The position numbers were made by a program, and so were the translations under genes. Positions 11,071-23,600 of a stretch of 64,000 nt of DNA are shown one piece after another (position 1 is the stretch's first letter; every line of letters begins with the position of its first letter). The notes beneath the pieces were generated by a model. That model did not search any database. It saw nothing but the letters and a program-made list of their open reading frames with translations, and was not told where the DNA came from. The stretch lies in assembly GCA_016946835.1 (NCBI GenBank), contig JACVTC010000001.1:2263501-2327500 (forward strand), written 5' to 3'. Origin of the DNA: Neocallimastix lanati (nom. inval.) (Eukaryota > Neocallimastigomycota > Neocallimastigomycetes > Neocallimastigales > Neocallimastigaceae).

Positions 11071-13142
11071 GGCAGCAAACTTGTTTCATCTTTATTAATT
11101 AAATATTTGATAAAATACATGTAATAAAATAATAAAAAAAAAAAAGATAAAAAAATAAACAAAAAATAAAACACAAAATAAAAATAAAATAATGGTATAA
11201 TATATTCTAGTTTCATTTAATTAATATTTGTAAGACTTCACAAGGGCATTATTATACTGAAGTATAATAATTAACTTTGACTTCGCAATGTTAATCATAA
11301 TTTTAAGATACAAAATTATGATCTTCATTGGTTGTGCTAGCCCTGCTGGCCTGTCTTACTGTTTCTTCAGCATTGACGCTCTTGGTAGTAGTAGTACGAT
11401 TCGATTTGAACCTATTGAACAAAGACCATTGCTGGCCAATAGCAATAGGTATAATCGATTGGAGAAGTGCCGCAGTAACCACTAAGAACGGAGTATCAGA
11501 ATAAGCACCTGATTTCATCTGGCACTTAAATAGATCCTTCCATTCCCTTGTACTGTTATTAATACTTCGACCTCCAAGAAGGAAATTAAACACTTTTTCA
11601 CACACACTAGAATCAATATACACATTATTTTCAATACTATTACTAACATTACTAAAAATACTATTACTAATATTATTATTACTATTATAACTATTACTAT
11701 TATTACTATTACTATTATCATTATTACTATTAACAATATCATTTGTTAGGTTGCCACGGTAAAAAGCATTATATAAAAATAAAATTTTATCATTAACTTT
11801 ACTACGAGTATGATTGAAAAAGGGACAATCAATTAACCAATGACTTATCCATTGTTTATTACTTTTACAACAGGGACAAAAATTAGGACACATTTGGTCC
11901 ACTATTTTTGCAGCTTTAGCAATTCTAGCATCTAATCTATATCCGCTTCGTGCTCTCAATAGCCAATAGAAACCATATGAAAGATCAGGATAGTCATAAC
12001 AAAGTTTTATAAATTTTGATGTTTCTTCGAATTTGTTTTTGTCATAAAACTCAGCTTTAATAGAATTGATTTTCATATCTCTTTTCCAATAAAAATCCTT
12101 GATTTTATTATCGTTATTACCTCTTTTCTCTAGTTTACGTTTAAGAGTTCTACTTTCTTTTGTCCATGTATATTTTCTAGATTTTGGAATATTATTAACT
12201 AAATAGGAAATAATACAATTTGAATTTTTCCATTTATCAAAACATTTGACCTGAGACAAAGCACACTTAGCTGACAATAGAGGAATATGTAAATCTTTTG
12301 AAATAGAATATACATTAATAAATGATTTGGCTTTTTGTATACCTGCAATCCATCTTAATCCTTTATTAATTAATTTCTGAGTATTATTTGTTCTCGTTTT
12401 ATTCGAACCAAGTAAAGGTGCAAAGTAAGAGACTTTACTAAGTACATAAGAGTTAATTATAATCTTCTTAAATGGAATAGGAATTTTGGAATTTGAAAGA
12501 AATTTACTAACAGAAAAGAGAGCTTTAGTTACTTTAGAGTTAAGTAATTTAATAATAGGTTTCAACGATAAGCTTTTATCAAATGGAATACCTAAATAGG
12601 TATAACATTTAGTTATTGGAATTGGTTGACCAGCAAGATAAAAAGTAGGATCTCTTTTATTTTGAAAAAGAGGTGTGTCTGGTCGAATCACCATCGTTGC
12701 ACACTTATTAATTCCAAAATTCATCATATTAAATTTAGCCCATTCATTTACCTTCTTAAGCATTTTTTTCAACTTAGTTCTTGACGGTGCGCATAGAACA
12801 ATATCATCTGCAAAGAGTCCACCACAACATCTAGATTCGCCTAAAGGAATTCCAAGTTCTGAAACATCATTAAAAATGTCATTAATAAAAAGATTGAAAA
12901 GAATTGGTGATAGTGGACAACCTTGTCTAACTCCTTTCATAATATTAAAAGATTCCGAATATTGATCATCAATTTTAACACTAGCTTTGGATGTCAAATA
13001 TAGATTTTTTATAAATTGATAACATTTACCTCTAATACCTAAAGCATCTAATTTATATAAAATATTACCTATTGGAACAGAATCATATGCCTTTTTTAAA
13101 TCTAGAAAAGCTAGGTAAGTTTCTTTATTATCATTTTTACGC
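11042..13142 (-). mobile_element. 5'-truncated LINE (non-LTR) retrotransposon
   Basis: A minus-strand element ending in a poly(A) tail (T-run at 11042-11067 on the plus strand). It is flanked by a 13-bp direct repeat, aatgaaagtattt, at 11029-11041 and 13143-13155. It holds the C-terminal part of a reverse transcriptase frame and a ~240-bp 3' UTR. The endonuclease and the RT motifs before motif A are absent, the usual result of incomplete target-primed reverse transcription. The intact frame and exact duplication point to a recent insertion. Confidence 0.88.
11303..13142 (-). pseudogene. LINE reverse transcriptase, 5'-truncated frame
   Basis: About 612 residues without a stop. RT motifs are clear: motif A LAFLDLKKAYDSVP, motif B RQGCPLSPILFNLFINDIF and the catalytic FADDIV motif C, followed by the thumb region with YTYLGIPF. 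Near the C terminus is a zinc-finger-like pattern CxxCx8Hx4C (CPCC...HWLIDC) common in LINE ORF2 proteins, then an Asn-rich stretch and a basic tail. The frame opens directly out of flanking DNA: the roughly eight residues upstream of RKNDNKETYL come from the target duplication and host sequence. It has no start of its own and lacks the endonuclease and early RT motifs, so it should not be mobile by itself. Confidence 0.85.
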
Positions 13143-13218
13143 AATGAAAGTATTTGAAAATCCAATAATACTGCAATATAGTGTTATAGTGAAACTACAG
13201 TTAAATATTATACTGTAA

Positions 13219-13366
13219 TCATATTGCAATACTTATATATAATTATATATTATTTTTCTTATTTTACGTCATTATAATAGTTAATATAATGTGTTAATTA
13301 ATAATAAAAATATATATATTATATATTATAATAATTATGGAAAATTATTTGAATAATAATAATAGC

Positions 13367-13429
<63 letters not shown>

Positions 13430-13517
13430 CCGATTGTCAAATAAATTAATATTTTTTTTAATTATTTTATATTAATTTTAAATATCTTTTTTTTTTTTTT
13501 TTGTATTTTATTTTATT

Positions 13518-13548
<31 letters not shown>

Positions 13549-14068
13549 ATTATTTTATTTTATTCATTTAATTTTATTTATTTTAATTTATTTATTGTAT
13601 TTACTTTATTTTATTTTATTTATTTTATTTTATTTTATTCTTAATTTCATTTTATTTTTTCTCTTTATAAGTATTTATTACATTTACAATTTTATTATTT
13701 TTATAAATTTTGATTTTAGATTATTTATTTTTCTTTCTTTTTTTTTTTTTTTTTTTTATTATTTTAATTTTTGAAAATTTTTAGTTAATTTAAATTTAAT
13801 TTTTATAATTAAAAGAAATATGTACGATTTAAAAGATACATTTTACCTTTTTTTTTTTTTTTTTTTTTTTTTGTTATTTTAATAATTTATTATTATTGTT
13901 AATTATTAAATTGAAATATAAATAATATATATTTCAACAAAAATGAATATTTAAATATTTATTAATTATTTCTTCTTCTTATTATTATTATTATTTAGTA
14001 TGTTCCTTTGAATTATATTAAATAGGCATTTTTAAAACTAGCCTTTAATTAACTTCAGAAATGTTTTA
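13219..14068. repeat. (AAT)n microsatellite and T-rich spacer
   Basis: An (AAT)n run occupies about 13352-13427 and sits in a tiny open frame (ATG at 13337, stop at 13442-13444) that would encode polyAsn ending KPIVK. I treat this as a microsatellite rather than a gene. The rest is TTTTA-type simple sequence and T-runs, then the 3' flank of CotH gene 1. Confidence 0.6.
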
Positions 14069-16191
14069 TTAAACACAAGAATATTTAATAGAACACAAGC
14101 TATTATTCTCAAAACCCCATTCACCATCTTTATCAATATAAACGGTCTTACATTCCTTACAACATGGATATTTTTTAGTGATTTCACCATAGCATTGAAG
14201 AGAAGCTGATTTTGAATTGCAAATGCTTTCATTAATACCACACCTTTGATTATTTTCAATACCCCATTTACCATTATTATCAATATAGACAACTTTACAA
14301 TTTTTCTTACAGCAGCTATAACCTAAAATTTCAGACCAACAATCATCTGAAATTTTATTGTCATGATATTTAAATAAAGTCCTCTTTCTTTTGTTTTCAT
14401 TTGGAGTTTCATCATTATTAGTTAAAGCTTTACTTTCAAAATTTTCATTATTATCTTCATTATTATCTTCATTATTATCTTCATTATTTTCTTCATTATT
14501 TTCTTCATTATTTTCTTCATTATTATCTTCATTATTATCTTCATTATTATCTTCATTATTATCTTTATTATTATCTTCATTATTATCTTCATTATTATCT
14601 TCATTATTATCTTCATTATTATCTTCATTATTATCTTCATCATTATTTTTATTATTGCCATAATCAAAACTTTTTGGAATGAAACTAGATGATTCACGAA
14701 TAATTTCATTTTGATCTAGACCATATTCTTCACATGCAACTTCAAATTTTGTTTTAATCCAATTTTTAAGTTTATTTTCAATATCAGATTCGAAATCACT
14801 AACAGTATGTATTTTTTTATTTCCTTTTTTATTAATTCTACCTGGAAGATTACCATCAGCATTTGGTGTAGTATCTTCTTTAATATATGGTAAAAGAAAT
14901 TCTCTGAGCTCATCAATATGTTCATTTAAAATACTTGGATTGAATGCCGAAACTAAAACATCATGAATAATTTTTGTAAATCTTTCTGGATTTTTGTGAA
15001 CTAAAATATCAATAATTGGATGATCTAGTTCCCAATAATCAAATGTGTATTTAACAATTTCATTTTTTGCATTAGCACCTCCGTTAAAACCATTAAAATT
15101 CCAAAAATCACCAAAATTACTACTATTGTTACCTCTAAAAATTGGCCAACCACCAACGTTTCCAGTCTTTGAATTTTCATCAATTTTCGATTTTTCATCA
15201 GCTTTGGAATTTTTATCAGCTTTGGAATTTTTATCAGCTTTGGAATTTTTATCAGCTTTGGAATTTTTATTAGCTTTGGAATTTTTATCAGCTTTGGAAT
15301 TTTTATCAGCTTTGGAATTTTCATCAGCTTTGGAATTTTCATCAGCTTTGGAATTTTTATCAGCTTTGGAATTTTCATCAGCTTTGGAATTTTCGTCTGC
15401 TCTAGCATTAAGTTTATTATTATTAATTTTAACACCAGTAGTGCCATTACCACCAAAATTCCATCTTCCATTAGTATTTCCTGTAGTTTTATTCATCCAG
15501 TAAATTGGGAAAGAAATACCATTACCGAAAGTATTATCATAATCGTATTCAATAATGATCCATTTATTATCACTTTCCCTCTTATAAAGATAAAAATTAT
15601 GGCCCAAAACTAAAAAATGATCAAATGAACCAATTAACCATTCCATAGCCATGAATTTCAAGAAAACATCAACTTCTAAAACCTTTTCTATTTCTTCAGT
15701 GGTTGTAGCAGTATTAATTTCCTGAATAAATTGATTAAAAGCTTCCATATTCTGATAATCATCATTAGCATTAAAGCACTTATCTTCTGAGCCAATAGTT
15801 AAATCAGCACCACGGTTCTTACAATGGTATAATGTTGTAACCTCGTCTTCAGATGGATTGAAGGTTTGTTTAATCCAAGATGTTTTAATGGAATCCATTA
15901 AAGTATATAAACCCCAATATTCATTGTTCATATAAAGCCTAGCATAAATTGCCTGAATAGATGGTAAACCCATTCTATTGGCAATATCACAACAAAGTTT
16001 GGATCGAAGATGTGATTTATCACTTGGATCCGGTCTAATTCTGATATTTTTACGTCCTAAAAACTTCTTTTTTAATTTAATATTAAAGCCAACTTTATCA
16101 TTGCTACGAGCATACATGCCACCAGTCTTAAAATTAACATTTTCATATACTTTTTCATTGCTATATATATATATATATATAATTATTTATT

Positions 16192-16226
<35 letters not shown>

Positions 16227-16636
16227 TGTTAAATTATCAAAATTGAATTTACATAAATTTATATTTATTTTTAATTTACCCATTCCATTTTGCAACGATA
16301 GTTGCTTCTTCATATTCAAAATCAGGATTCTTATGACTATTTTGGACTTGACTTTCACTAATTTGGGCTGTTTCAATTAATTTTTCTACTTCAGTTTCTG
16401 GCATAGTTACAAAAAGATCAACTATTTGTAACTCTGCTTCTGAAAATGTTCTATCTAAACCACTAAGATATGAACAAAATGCAGTAGTAATTGCTTCATT
16501 TAAGAATTAGAATTTTATAGAAAAAATATATGAATATTAAACATGTATATTTTAATAAATTAAAAAATTTTAAATAATTGTATATACAAATAATAATATA
16601 CTTACAATATATTAATATGAGGAATAAAATCTTCAT
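14069..16636 (-). CDS. Secreted CotH-kinase-family protein with two C-terminal dockerins (CotH 1)
   Basis: Three exons: 16636-16606, 16493-16280 and 16160-14069, with introns bounded by GT/AG and kept in phase, giving 778 residues. The first exon plus the start of the second encode a signal peptide (MKILFLILIYSITTAFC). The CotH fold follows, with RIRPDPSDKSHLRSKL, SIQAIYARLYMNNEYWGLYT and the metal/ATP-site motif DYDNTFG at about 288-294. Thirteen hexapeptides of the ADENSK/ADKNSK type (about 336-413) interrupt the domain before its C-terminal half (FDYWELDHPIIDILVHKNPE). A (NNED)n linker at about 600-665 leads to two fungal dockerins (687-778: GYSCCKKNCKVVYID...WGIENN and YPCCKECKTVYID...WGFENN). 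CotH proteins of Bacillus phosphorylate spore-coat proteins; the role in fungal cellulosomes is unknown. The dockerins imply assembly on a scaffoldin outside the cell. Confidence 0.9.
14440..14645 (-). repeat. 12-bp coding minisatellite (NNED linker)
   Basis: Tandem 12-bp units (attatcttcatt on the plus strand) encode repeated Asn-Asn-Glu-Asp in the linker between the CotH domain and the dockerins of CotH 1. Some units have Glu or Lys in place of Asp or Glu. Likely length-variable. Confidence 0.85.
15176..15411 (-). repeat. 18-bp coding minisatellite (ADENSK repeats)
   Basis: Thirteen near-identical 18-bp units (core tttggaattttcatcagc on the plus strand) encode the ADENSK/ADKNSK hexapeptides inside the CotH domain of CotH 1. 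The paralogue at 27625-29479 lacks them. Confidence 0.9.
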
Positions 16637-18077
16637 TTTTCTTTTTACTATTTATATTTATTTTATATAAATAATTATTTAAATTTATATATTTAAGTTT
16701 TTATTTCTTATATGTTATATTATATTATTGAAATTATTAATTATATAAAATCAAGAATATAATAGAAATATGTAATTTTTATCTGATAATATATATATAA
16801 ATTTAGCTATTTATATAATTTATATATATAAATGTAATAAAAATTATACTAAATAATATAAGATGAATAAAAAAAAAAAAAAAAAAAAAAAAAAAGTAGG
16901 AAAAAAATCTTTATTTATATTTTATTTATTTTTAGAAAATTTTATCTTTTGGAATTTTAATTTTATATTTTTAGTTAGTAAATTCAGTATGCATATAATG
17001 AATAAATTTATATTACCGTTTTTTGCATTTTACTCTTTATATCCTTAATTATATTAATTATTTGTACTTTCTTTTCTGTTTATTATGTATAATGTTTTTT
17101 TTTTTTGTTTTTTTTGTTTTTTTTGAACATTTAAAAATTTTATATTAAATAAAATTAATCTTCAATATGATGATCATTTTATACATTTTTTTAAAATATT
17201 TATATATGTTAAAAATTTAATTTATATACATGTAAACCTTATTAATATATATCATTTACATTTAGATTTTTTTTTTTTTTTTTTGGTGTATTGACAAAAA
17301 GTATTTAAAATTTTTAATCGAAAATTTTTATAATTTAACCATATATGATATTGAATATTTAAGTTAAAAAAAAAAAAAAAAGATACTAATATAAAATCAA
17401 TATTAAAATTATATGGGAATGGATACACCAGATATTTCAGAAATTTTAATAATTATTTATTGCCATATTACGGCTGTAAATGGAAATTTTTTATTTCCTT
17501 ATAGATTTTTATAACTGATTTTTATGGTACAATAATTGATTAATTTTGAAAAAAAAATTTTTTTTTAAAAAAAAAAAAAAAAAAAAAAAGTTAAATTAAT
17601 ATATTATTTATTACTTATTATTTATAATTGGAATATTAAAAAGTATAATGAATATTTAAAAATATTATTTGTTTCCATGTAATTTTAAAAGTACCGTTTA
17701 AATAAAACTTCTTATAAAAAAATTAACTTTTATCATTTTTAATATATCTATATTTTCGTATATTTAAAAAGAAAATATAACCATATAAATATTTCTTTTT
17801 TATTTTTTTATTAGGAAATAACATTTCATAATTATCTTTATATGACTATGACTAATATTTAACGAAATTATTATTATTTATAAAAAAATTAGTCATTAAC
17901 TATAATTAAAGATAATTTATAATTATCGCTGTGTTTCTATCTGTATTAATTCTGTATATCTTTTTATATATAAAAATTTAAACATAAATATTGTATATAA
18001 AAAATTGTATTATTTAATTAAGTTTTTTATTTTTATGCTATGTTTTAAATATTCATTTAATACAAAACATAAAAACG

Positions 18078-18115
<38 letters not shown>

Positions 18116-18189
18116 AATAATTAGTATTTAATAATATAGTAATTACTTATTCTATTTTTTATATCTATACAACAAAGAATTTTCTTAAT

Positions 18190-18437
18190 TTATAACTAGA
18201 GATGAATAATAAATACAACCAAATAATTTTTTTTTATTCTAAAAAATTTTTGAAATTGACCAAATTGCCATTAAATTATTTTTTTTCAAATATTTTACAA
18301 AATTTTATGACTAGAGATGAATAACTGTGAATAACTGCCAAGAATTTTTTTTTTTTTTTGTTCAAAAAAATTTTTTTGAAATTGACCAAATTGCCTAATC
18401 CATTGAATTATTTTTTTTCAAATATTTTACAAAATTA
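18190..18437. repeat. Tandem duplication, ~120-bp unit x2
   Basis: The block actagagatgaata ... gaaattgaccaaattgcc ... tcaaatattttacaaaatt occurs twice in a row, at about 18197-18306 and 18311-18437. The second copy has a short extra segment. Non-coding. Confidence 0.75.
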
Positions 18438-19076
18438 AACTATAAATTAAACATAACACAATAATTTGAAATTTCTTATTTTCATTATTTTTGATATAAA
18501 GCTTACAAATTTAAAATATTTTTTTATCAACTTACATATGATTATTTAATAATATGAATAATGAAAACAATTAATTTAGTATATTTAAAAAAAAATAATT
18601 ATTAAAATAAATATGAAATAATCAGTAATATGTTTTATAATCGATTATTAATAATTTGTATATAATAGTTAATACCTCTATTATAACATTGTATTTTTTA
18701 ATTTACAATCAAAGAAATTAATTTAAATATTAAATATTATCTTAAAAATAAAATTAAACATACTCATTTTAAATATTATTAAAATGTAAATAAAAACAAA
18801 AAATATAAATAATTCTTCTTATATTAATGATATTTATATGGTTTTAATTTTATCTCTTTCTAAAATCTTAAATAGTTATATATATTAATTACAAAACCAA
18901 GAATTTATACTGAAAGTACTACTAAATAAATAATTAATTGATAAATGTTATATATATTAAACAACTATTCTTATTGTTTTAAATTATATTTTAAATTTTT
19001 TTAGTACTACAAATCTAAAAGTTTAAATTTTAATAGTATTAAATGAAGGAATAAAGAAATATATAATTTTAATTCG

Positions 19077-19310
19077 TCAATAAATAAATAAATAAATAAA
19101 TAATAAATATTTAATTAATAATAAATAATAAATAATAAATAATAAATAATAATTAATAATTAATTAATAATAATTAATTAATAATAAATAATAAATAATA
19201 AATAATAAATAATAAATAATAAATAATAAATAATAAATAATAAATAATAAATAATAAATAATAATAAATAATAAATAAATAATAATAAATAATAAATAAA
19301 TACTATATTA
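19077..19310. repeat. AATAAAT-type heptanucleotide tract
   Basis: Starts as (TAAA)n and becomes a period-7 tract (ATAATAA)n with interruptions. It is the same heptamer, in reverse complement, as the tracts at 30841-31055 and 41566-41808. Confidence 0.75.
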
Positions 19311-20695
19311 AATTCAATAAAATAGATAATAAATAAATATTAAATATTAAATTATTATAAACTTTATTAATATTATCAATGAAAGTATATATGAATATGG
19401 TTATTATTAATAATTAATTTTAGTAATTAATTAAATAATTAAATAATTAAATAATTAATAATTAATATTTCTAATACACCAAAAAAAATTTTTTTATACT
19501 ATATTAATTGTATTTCTTTAATAATTATGAAATATTATGATAAAGAATATGACCTAAATATTAATAGATAACCAATTAAAATTACAAATACATATTACTA
19601 TTATTTTTTTTTTATTAAAACATAGTCACTGAAATAATCCACATTTTACAATATCAAAATCTACGAAATATATATATATATATAAATATATTATTTTTAT
19701 TATTTTTATAATTTTAATTATATTAGTATTAATCATGAATTATTATTTTAATTTCTTTTTTAAAATTATTAATTATTATTATTTATTATATAGATTTAAT
19801 TGAAAAAGAAATAAAGAAAAAAATTTTTTTTTAATCAAAAAATTATTTTCTAATTAATTTTCTATCTATGAGTCTAAATAAAATGATAAAGTTTATTCGA
19901 AATGAATATAACAATCAATTCAATTTTTCTTAACAGTTGAAATTTATAAAACTATAAATTTTCAGTACAAATCTTTTTTTACAAAAGAAAAAAAAAACGG
20001 TAAAAAATTATTAGTGTCATTTTAAGTCAGCTGACCTTATATTGAATCACATTTTTAAAATTTAATAATTAAAATTTTAAGTTTTTAAATTTTAATATAT
20101 ATATAATAGTAAAATTTAAATAAATTATATTTTTAATTATAATATATATATAATATTATTTTTTTTCTTTTTATCTTTGAATAAAATAAAAAAAAAAATT
20201 AAAAAATAATAAAAAATATAATAAATTTAAACTTTTAATTTTATAGTCAAATATTTTATAGTCAAATATTATATACTAAAAAAAATATATATATATTTGA
20301 ATTTGAAATTTAAATTTTAATTTATATATTAAGAGAAATATAAAAAATTATAATTTTAAACTTCATAAAAAATTATTAGATAATAATTAATAAAAAAAAT
20401 TAAAATAAAAATATAATAAAAATAATATATAAAAAAAAATAAAATTAACATTTAAATTTTTAAAATTAAAAATAAAAAATTAAAAATAAAAAATTAAAAA
20501 TTAAAAAAAATTAAAATAAAATAAAAAAACAAAAATAAAATTATAATAATATCAAATATAAAAAAATATCAAGTAGTGTGAAATAATTATGAAAAGTTAA
20601 ATAATAAATCATATTATTAACTTTATTAATTATATTATTTAAAAATTTTTTAAAATTTAAAAAGGTAACAAAAATTCCAAAAATTTAATTAAAAA

Positions 20696-23600
20696 ATGAA
20701 TAATAATAATAATTTTATTGATAATGAATTAATTTTTAGTAAAAAAAGAAAACTTGAAAAAGGAAAAAAAGAAGAAAGTTATTCAGATTTAACTATTAAA
20801 AACCATGTACATAAACCACAATCATTATTACGTAAGTGTATATCCGAAAGTGAATTTAATTTCAATATTCCTTCAACTTCAATAAATAATTCATTGATAG
20901 ATAGTTGGAGACCTTTATTAAATGAAAATAAATTAACCTCACAATATCAAGATAATATTAATGGAATTGAAAATAAAAACGAAAATGAATATGAATATGA
21001 AAAGATAATAATTAACGAGCCACCAGATGTTCCAAATATAGAAGAATTTGACGAAAAAAATGAAACGTATTCTTTTAATAGAAATACATTGCAATATGAA
21101 TTTATTCCTGAAGGAATGATAAATGAAGGAAATAATTCATATTTATATAATAATTATTCCAATTATAATTACCCTTTACAAGAAATGGGAGCTAGTAATG
21201 ATAATGGAATTAATAGAAATATTCATAGGCAAGAATCTTCACTTATTCCATTTAAGCAGGATTCACAAATTATATTATATAATAATAATAATACAGGTCA
21301 GGTTGTATTATATAATAAGACTAATAAAAGTTTATCAATTCATAAAATTAGGCCAAATTCAAAAGTAAATATTATTTTTATAAAAAAAATATTATATTAA
21401 TAATTTTTTAAAGTTTAATATTTATAATTAATAATTGATATATTTAAAATTTATTATCTTATATTTTATTTTTTTATTTTTTATTTTATTTTATTTTTTT
21501 TTTTTTTTATTATATATATATATATATAAAATTTATTTTATTATTATTATAATTATTATTATTATTATTCTTTAATATATAATTTATTATTTTGTTTTAT
21601 TTTTCATTTTGTAATTTTAATTTTTAAATTTTTAATTAAAAACTTTTTACTATTATAAAATGCATAATTTATTTAAAATAATAATATATATATGAATACA
21701 TAAGGAAATTATGTCTAGAAATAATCGTTGCATCTTATGTAATCAATTGTTACCTTCAGAAAGAGAAAGAATAAATACTAATAATATGTTTAAAAATAGA
21801 CGAGCTTATACAGATACGAAGTATTTTAGATTATTAGCATGTTCATTAAGTTACAATAGAAAACCTTCTATAACTAGTGCAAATAATAATAACTTAAATG
21901 AATCAAATAACTTTTCTATTCATACTGTAAATAGTGCTGAAAATATTATTAATCTATTAAATGATAATTCTAGTAATAATACAGAATGTATTAATCATCC
22001 TTCAATTACTATAACAACTTCACAATCAAATCCTAATCCTGATTTCAATGAAAATATAAATAAAAATGGAATTAAAGAAGTCGATGATATCAAAAATGAA
22101 AATGAAAATGAAAATGAAAATAAATCAACAGAAAATATTAAATCTGATCAAAATAACGGAAAAAGTAATACTACAACTTATCTTTCTAGTTCAAGTTTCA
22201 ACAATGGATATTATGAAAGATTCTTTATCGAACGTAAGAAGCTTGGTAGAGGTTTTAGAGGAAGTGTTTTTCTTTGTCATCATATTTTAGATCAAGTTTT
22301 TTTAGGAGAATACGCTGTTAAAAAAGTTGCTGTTGGTAAATATATTTATATCTACTTTTATAAGCGATAATTATTGGAATATTTCAACCCATTATATAAT
22401 AAATAAATTATAATAAATTTAATCTTTTTATTTAATTTTTTTTTTTTTTTTATAATAATTTTTTAAAAATTAGGAAATAATCATCAATGGTTAGTAAGAA
22501 TGTTAAAAGAAGTTATGTTATTAGAAAAACTTAGAAATCCAAATGTAAATTATATTTATATATTTTTAAATTTCAATTAAAATATATATTATTGTTTTAA
22601 ACATTTTTGAATTAATCTTAATGTATAAATTATATATATATATTAATAAATAATCTAATTATTTTTCAAACAATAAAAAAAATAAATAAATATATAAATA
22701 AATAAATAAATCAAAGATTATTGAATATAAACATGCATGGTTAGAGGAACATACATTGAGTTCATTTGGACCTAAAGTACCATGTTTATTTATTCTTATG
22801 GAAAGAGCTAATGGAGGTAACTTAGAAGAATATGTTCAACTGCAATGGAACCCAGAAGAGCAATTGGAAAAGGCACTATCTGCAAAAGAAAGAATTAAAA
22901 GAAAAAGATTACGGATGAAAGAAGCCCAAAATCAAATAAAAGATAATAGAGCACAGTTTTTTGGAGGTATAGGATATGATTCATTTGGAAAAAGAGTTCG
23001 CTATTTGACTACTGAAGCAATTTGGAAGATATTTTTAGATATATGTTATGGATTAAATCATTTACATGAAGTAAAAAAAATAATACATTATATTTATATA
23101 ACTATTATTATTATTATTATTATTAATATTAATGATATTTATTATTGTTATTATTTTTATATAGACCTATATAAAATAATAAATTTTTATAATATAAAAT
23201 ATGATTATAAATTTGTATCATTACTAAAATATTTAAATTAAATATTGATTATATAATTAATATATTAATTATATACATATTAATTTATATACATATATAA
23301 ATAATATTTAAAAAAAAAAAAAAAATAGTTAGGTATTATTCATAGAGATCTTAAGCCACCAAATTTATTATTACAATATAAAGATCCAAATAATCAAGAA
23401 GAAATACCTAAAGTATTAATTTCTGATTTTGGTGAATGTGAAATTCTTTCTCATTTAGAAAAACGTCAAAGAACAGGTGCAACTGGTACTCTTGAATTTA
23501 TGGCTGTAACTATTATATATATATATATATATATATTATTCTAAAAATATTGTTTTATAAATTAATATATATTCATAAATATATAAAATATAAAATTAAT

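Larger units (their letters stand above)
10801..13218 (+). pseudogene. Decayed Asn-rich coding remnant split by the LINE insertion
   Basis: A plus-strand frame with protein-like composition runs from about 10801. An in-frame TAA at 10823-10827 is followed by an ATG at 10838, an Asn-rich stretch, an in-frame TGA at 10928-10930, then LGYNYCNGSVLNIPINIVNE and NGTILMKVF up to 11041. There the LINE poly(T) begins. If the LINE (11042-13142) and one copy of its 13-bp duplication are removed, the same frame continues without a break through ENPIILQYSVIVKLQLNIIL to a stop at 13216-13218. Family unknown. The in-frame stops show it was probably already dead, or that I am reading through unseen introns. 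Confidence 0.45.
16637..20695. other. Intergenic region with simple repeats
   Basis: Divergent spacer between CotH 1 and the Iks1-type kinase, so both promoters should lie here. I see homopolymer runs (16868-16892, 17567-17589, 18078-18111), a tandem duplication (18190-18437) and a heptanucleotide tract (19077-19310). A frame at 16863-17048 starts in an A-run and looks spurious. No convincing gene or RNA. Confidence 0.5.

Noticed and set aside
13337-13444. PolyAsn mini-gene
   Set aside because: Almost entirely an (AAT)n microsatellite, with only a few non-repeat codons at each end.
14391-15503. Long opposite-strand frames over the CotH 1 repeats (poly-SSLLSSL and LSALEF types)
   Set aside because: They are antisense readings of 12-bp and 18-bp minisatellites whose real frame encodes the NNED and ADENSK repeats.
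16863-17048. Small plus-strand frame beginning MNKKKKKKKKK
   Set aside because: It starts inside an A-run, has no recognisable domain or splice context, and its hydrophobic composition is what AT-rich DNA gives by chance.
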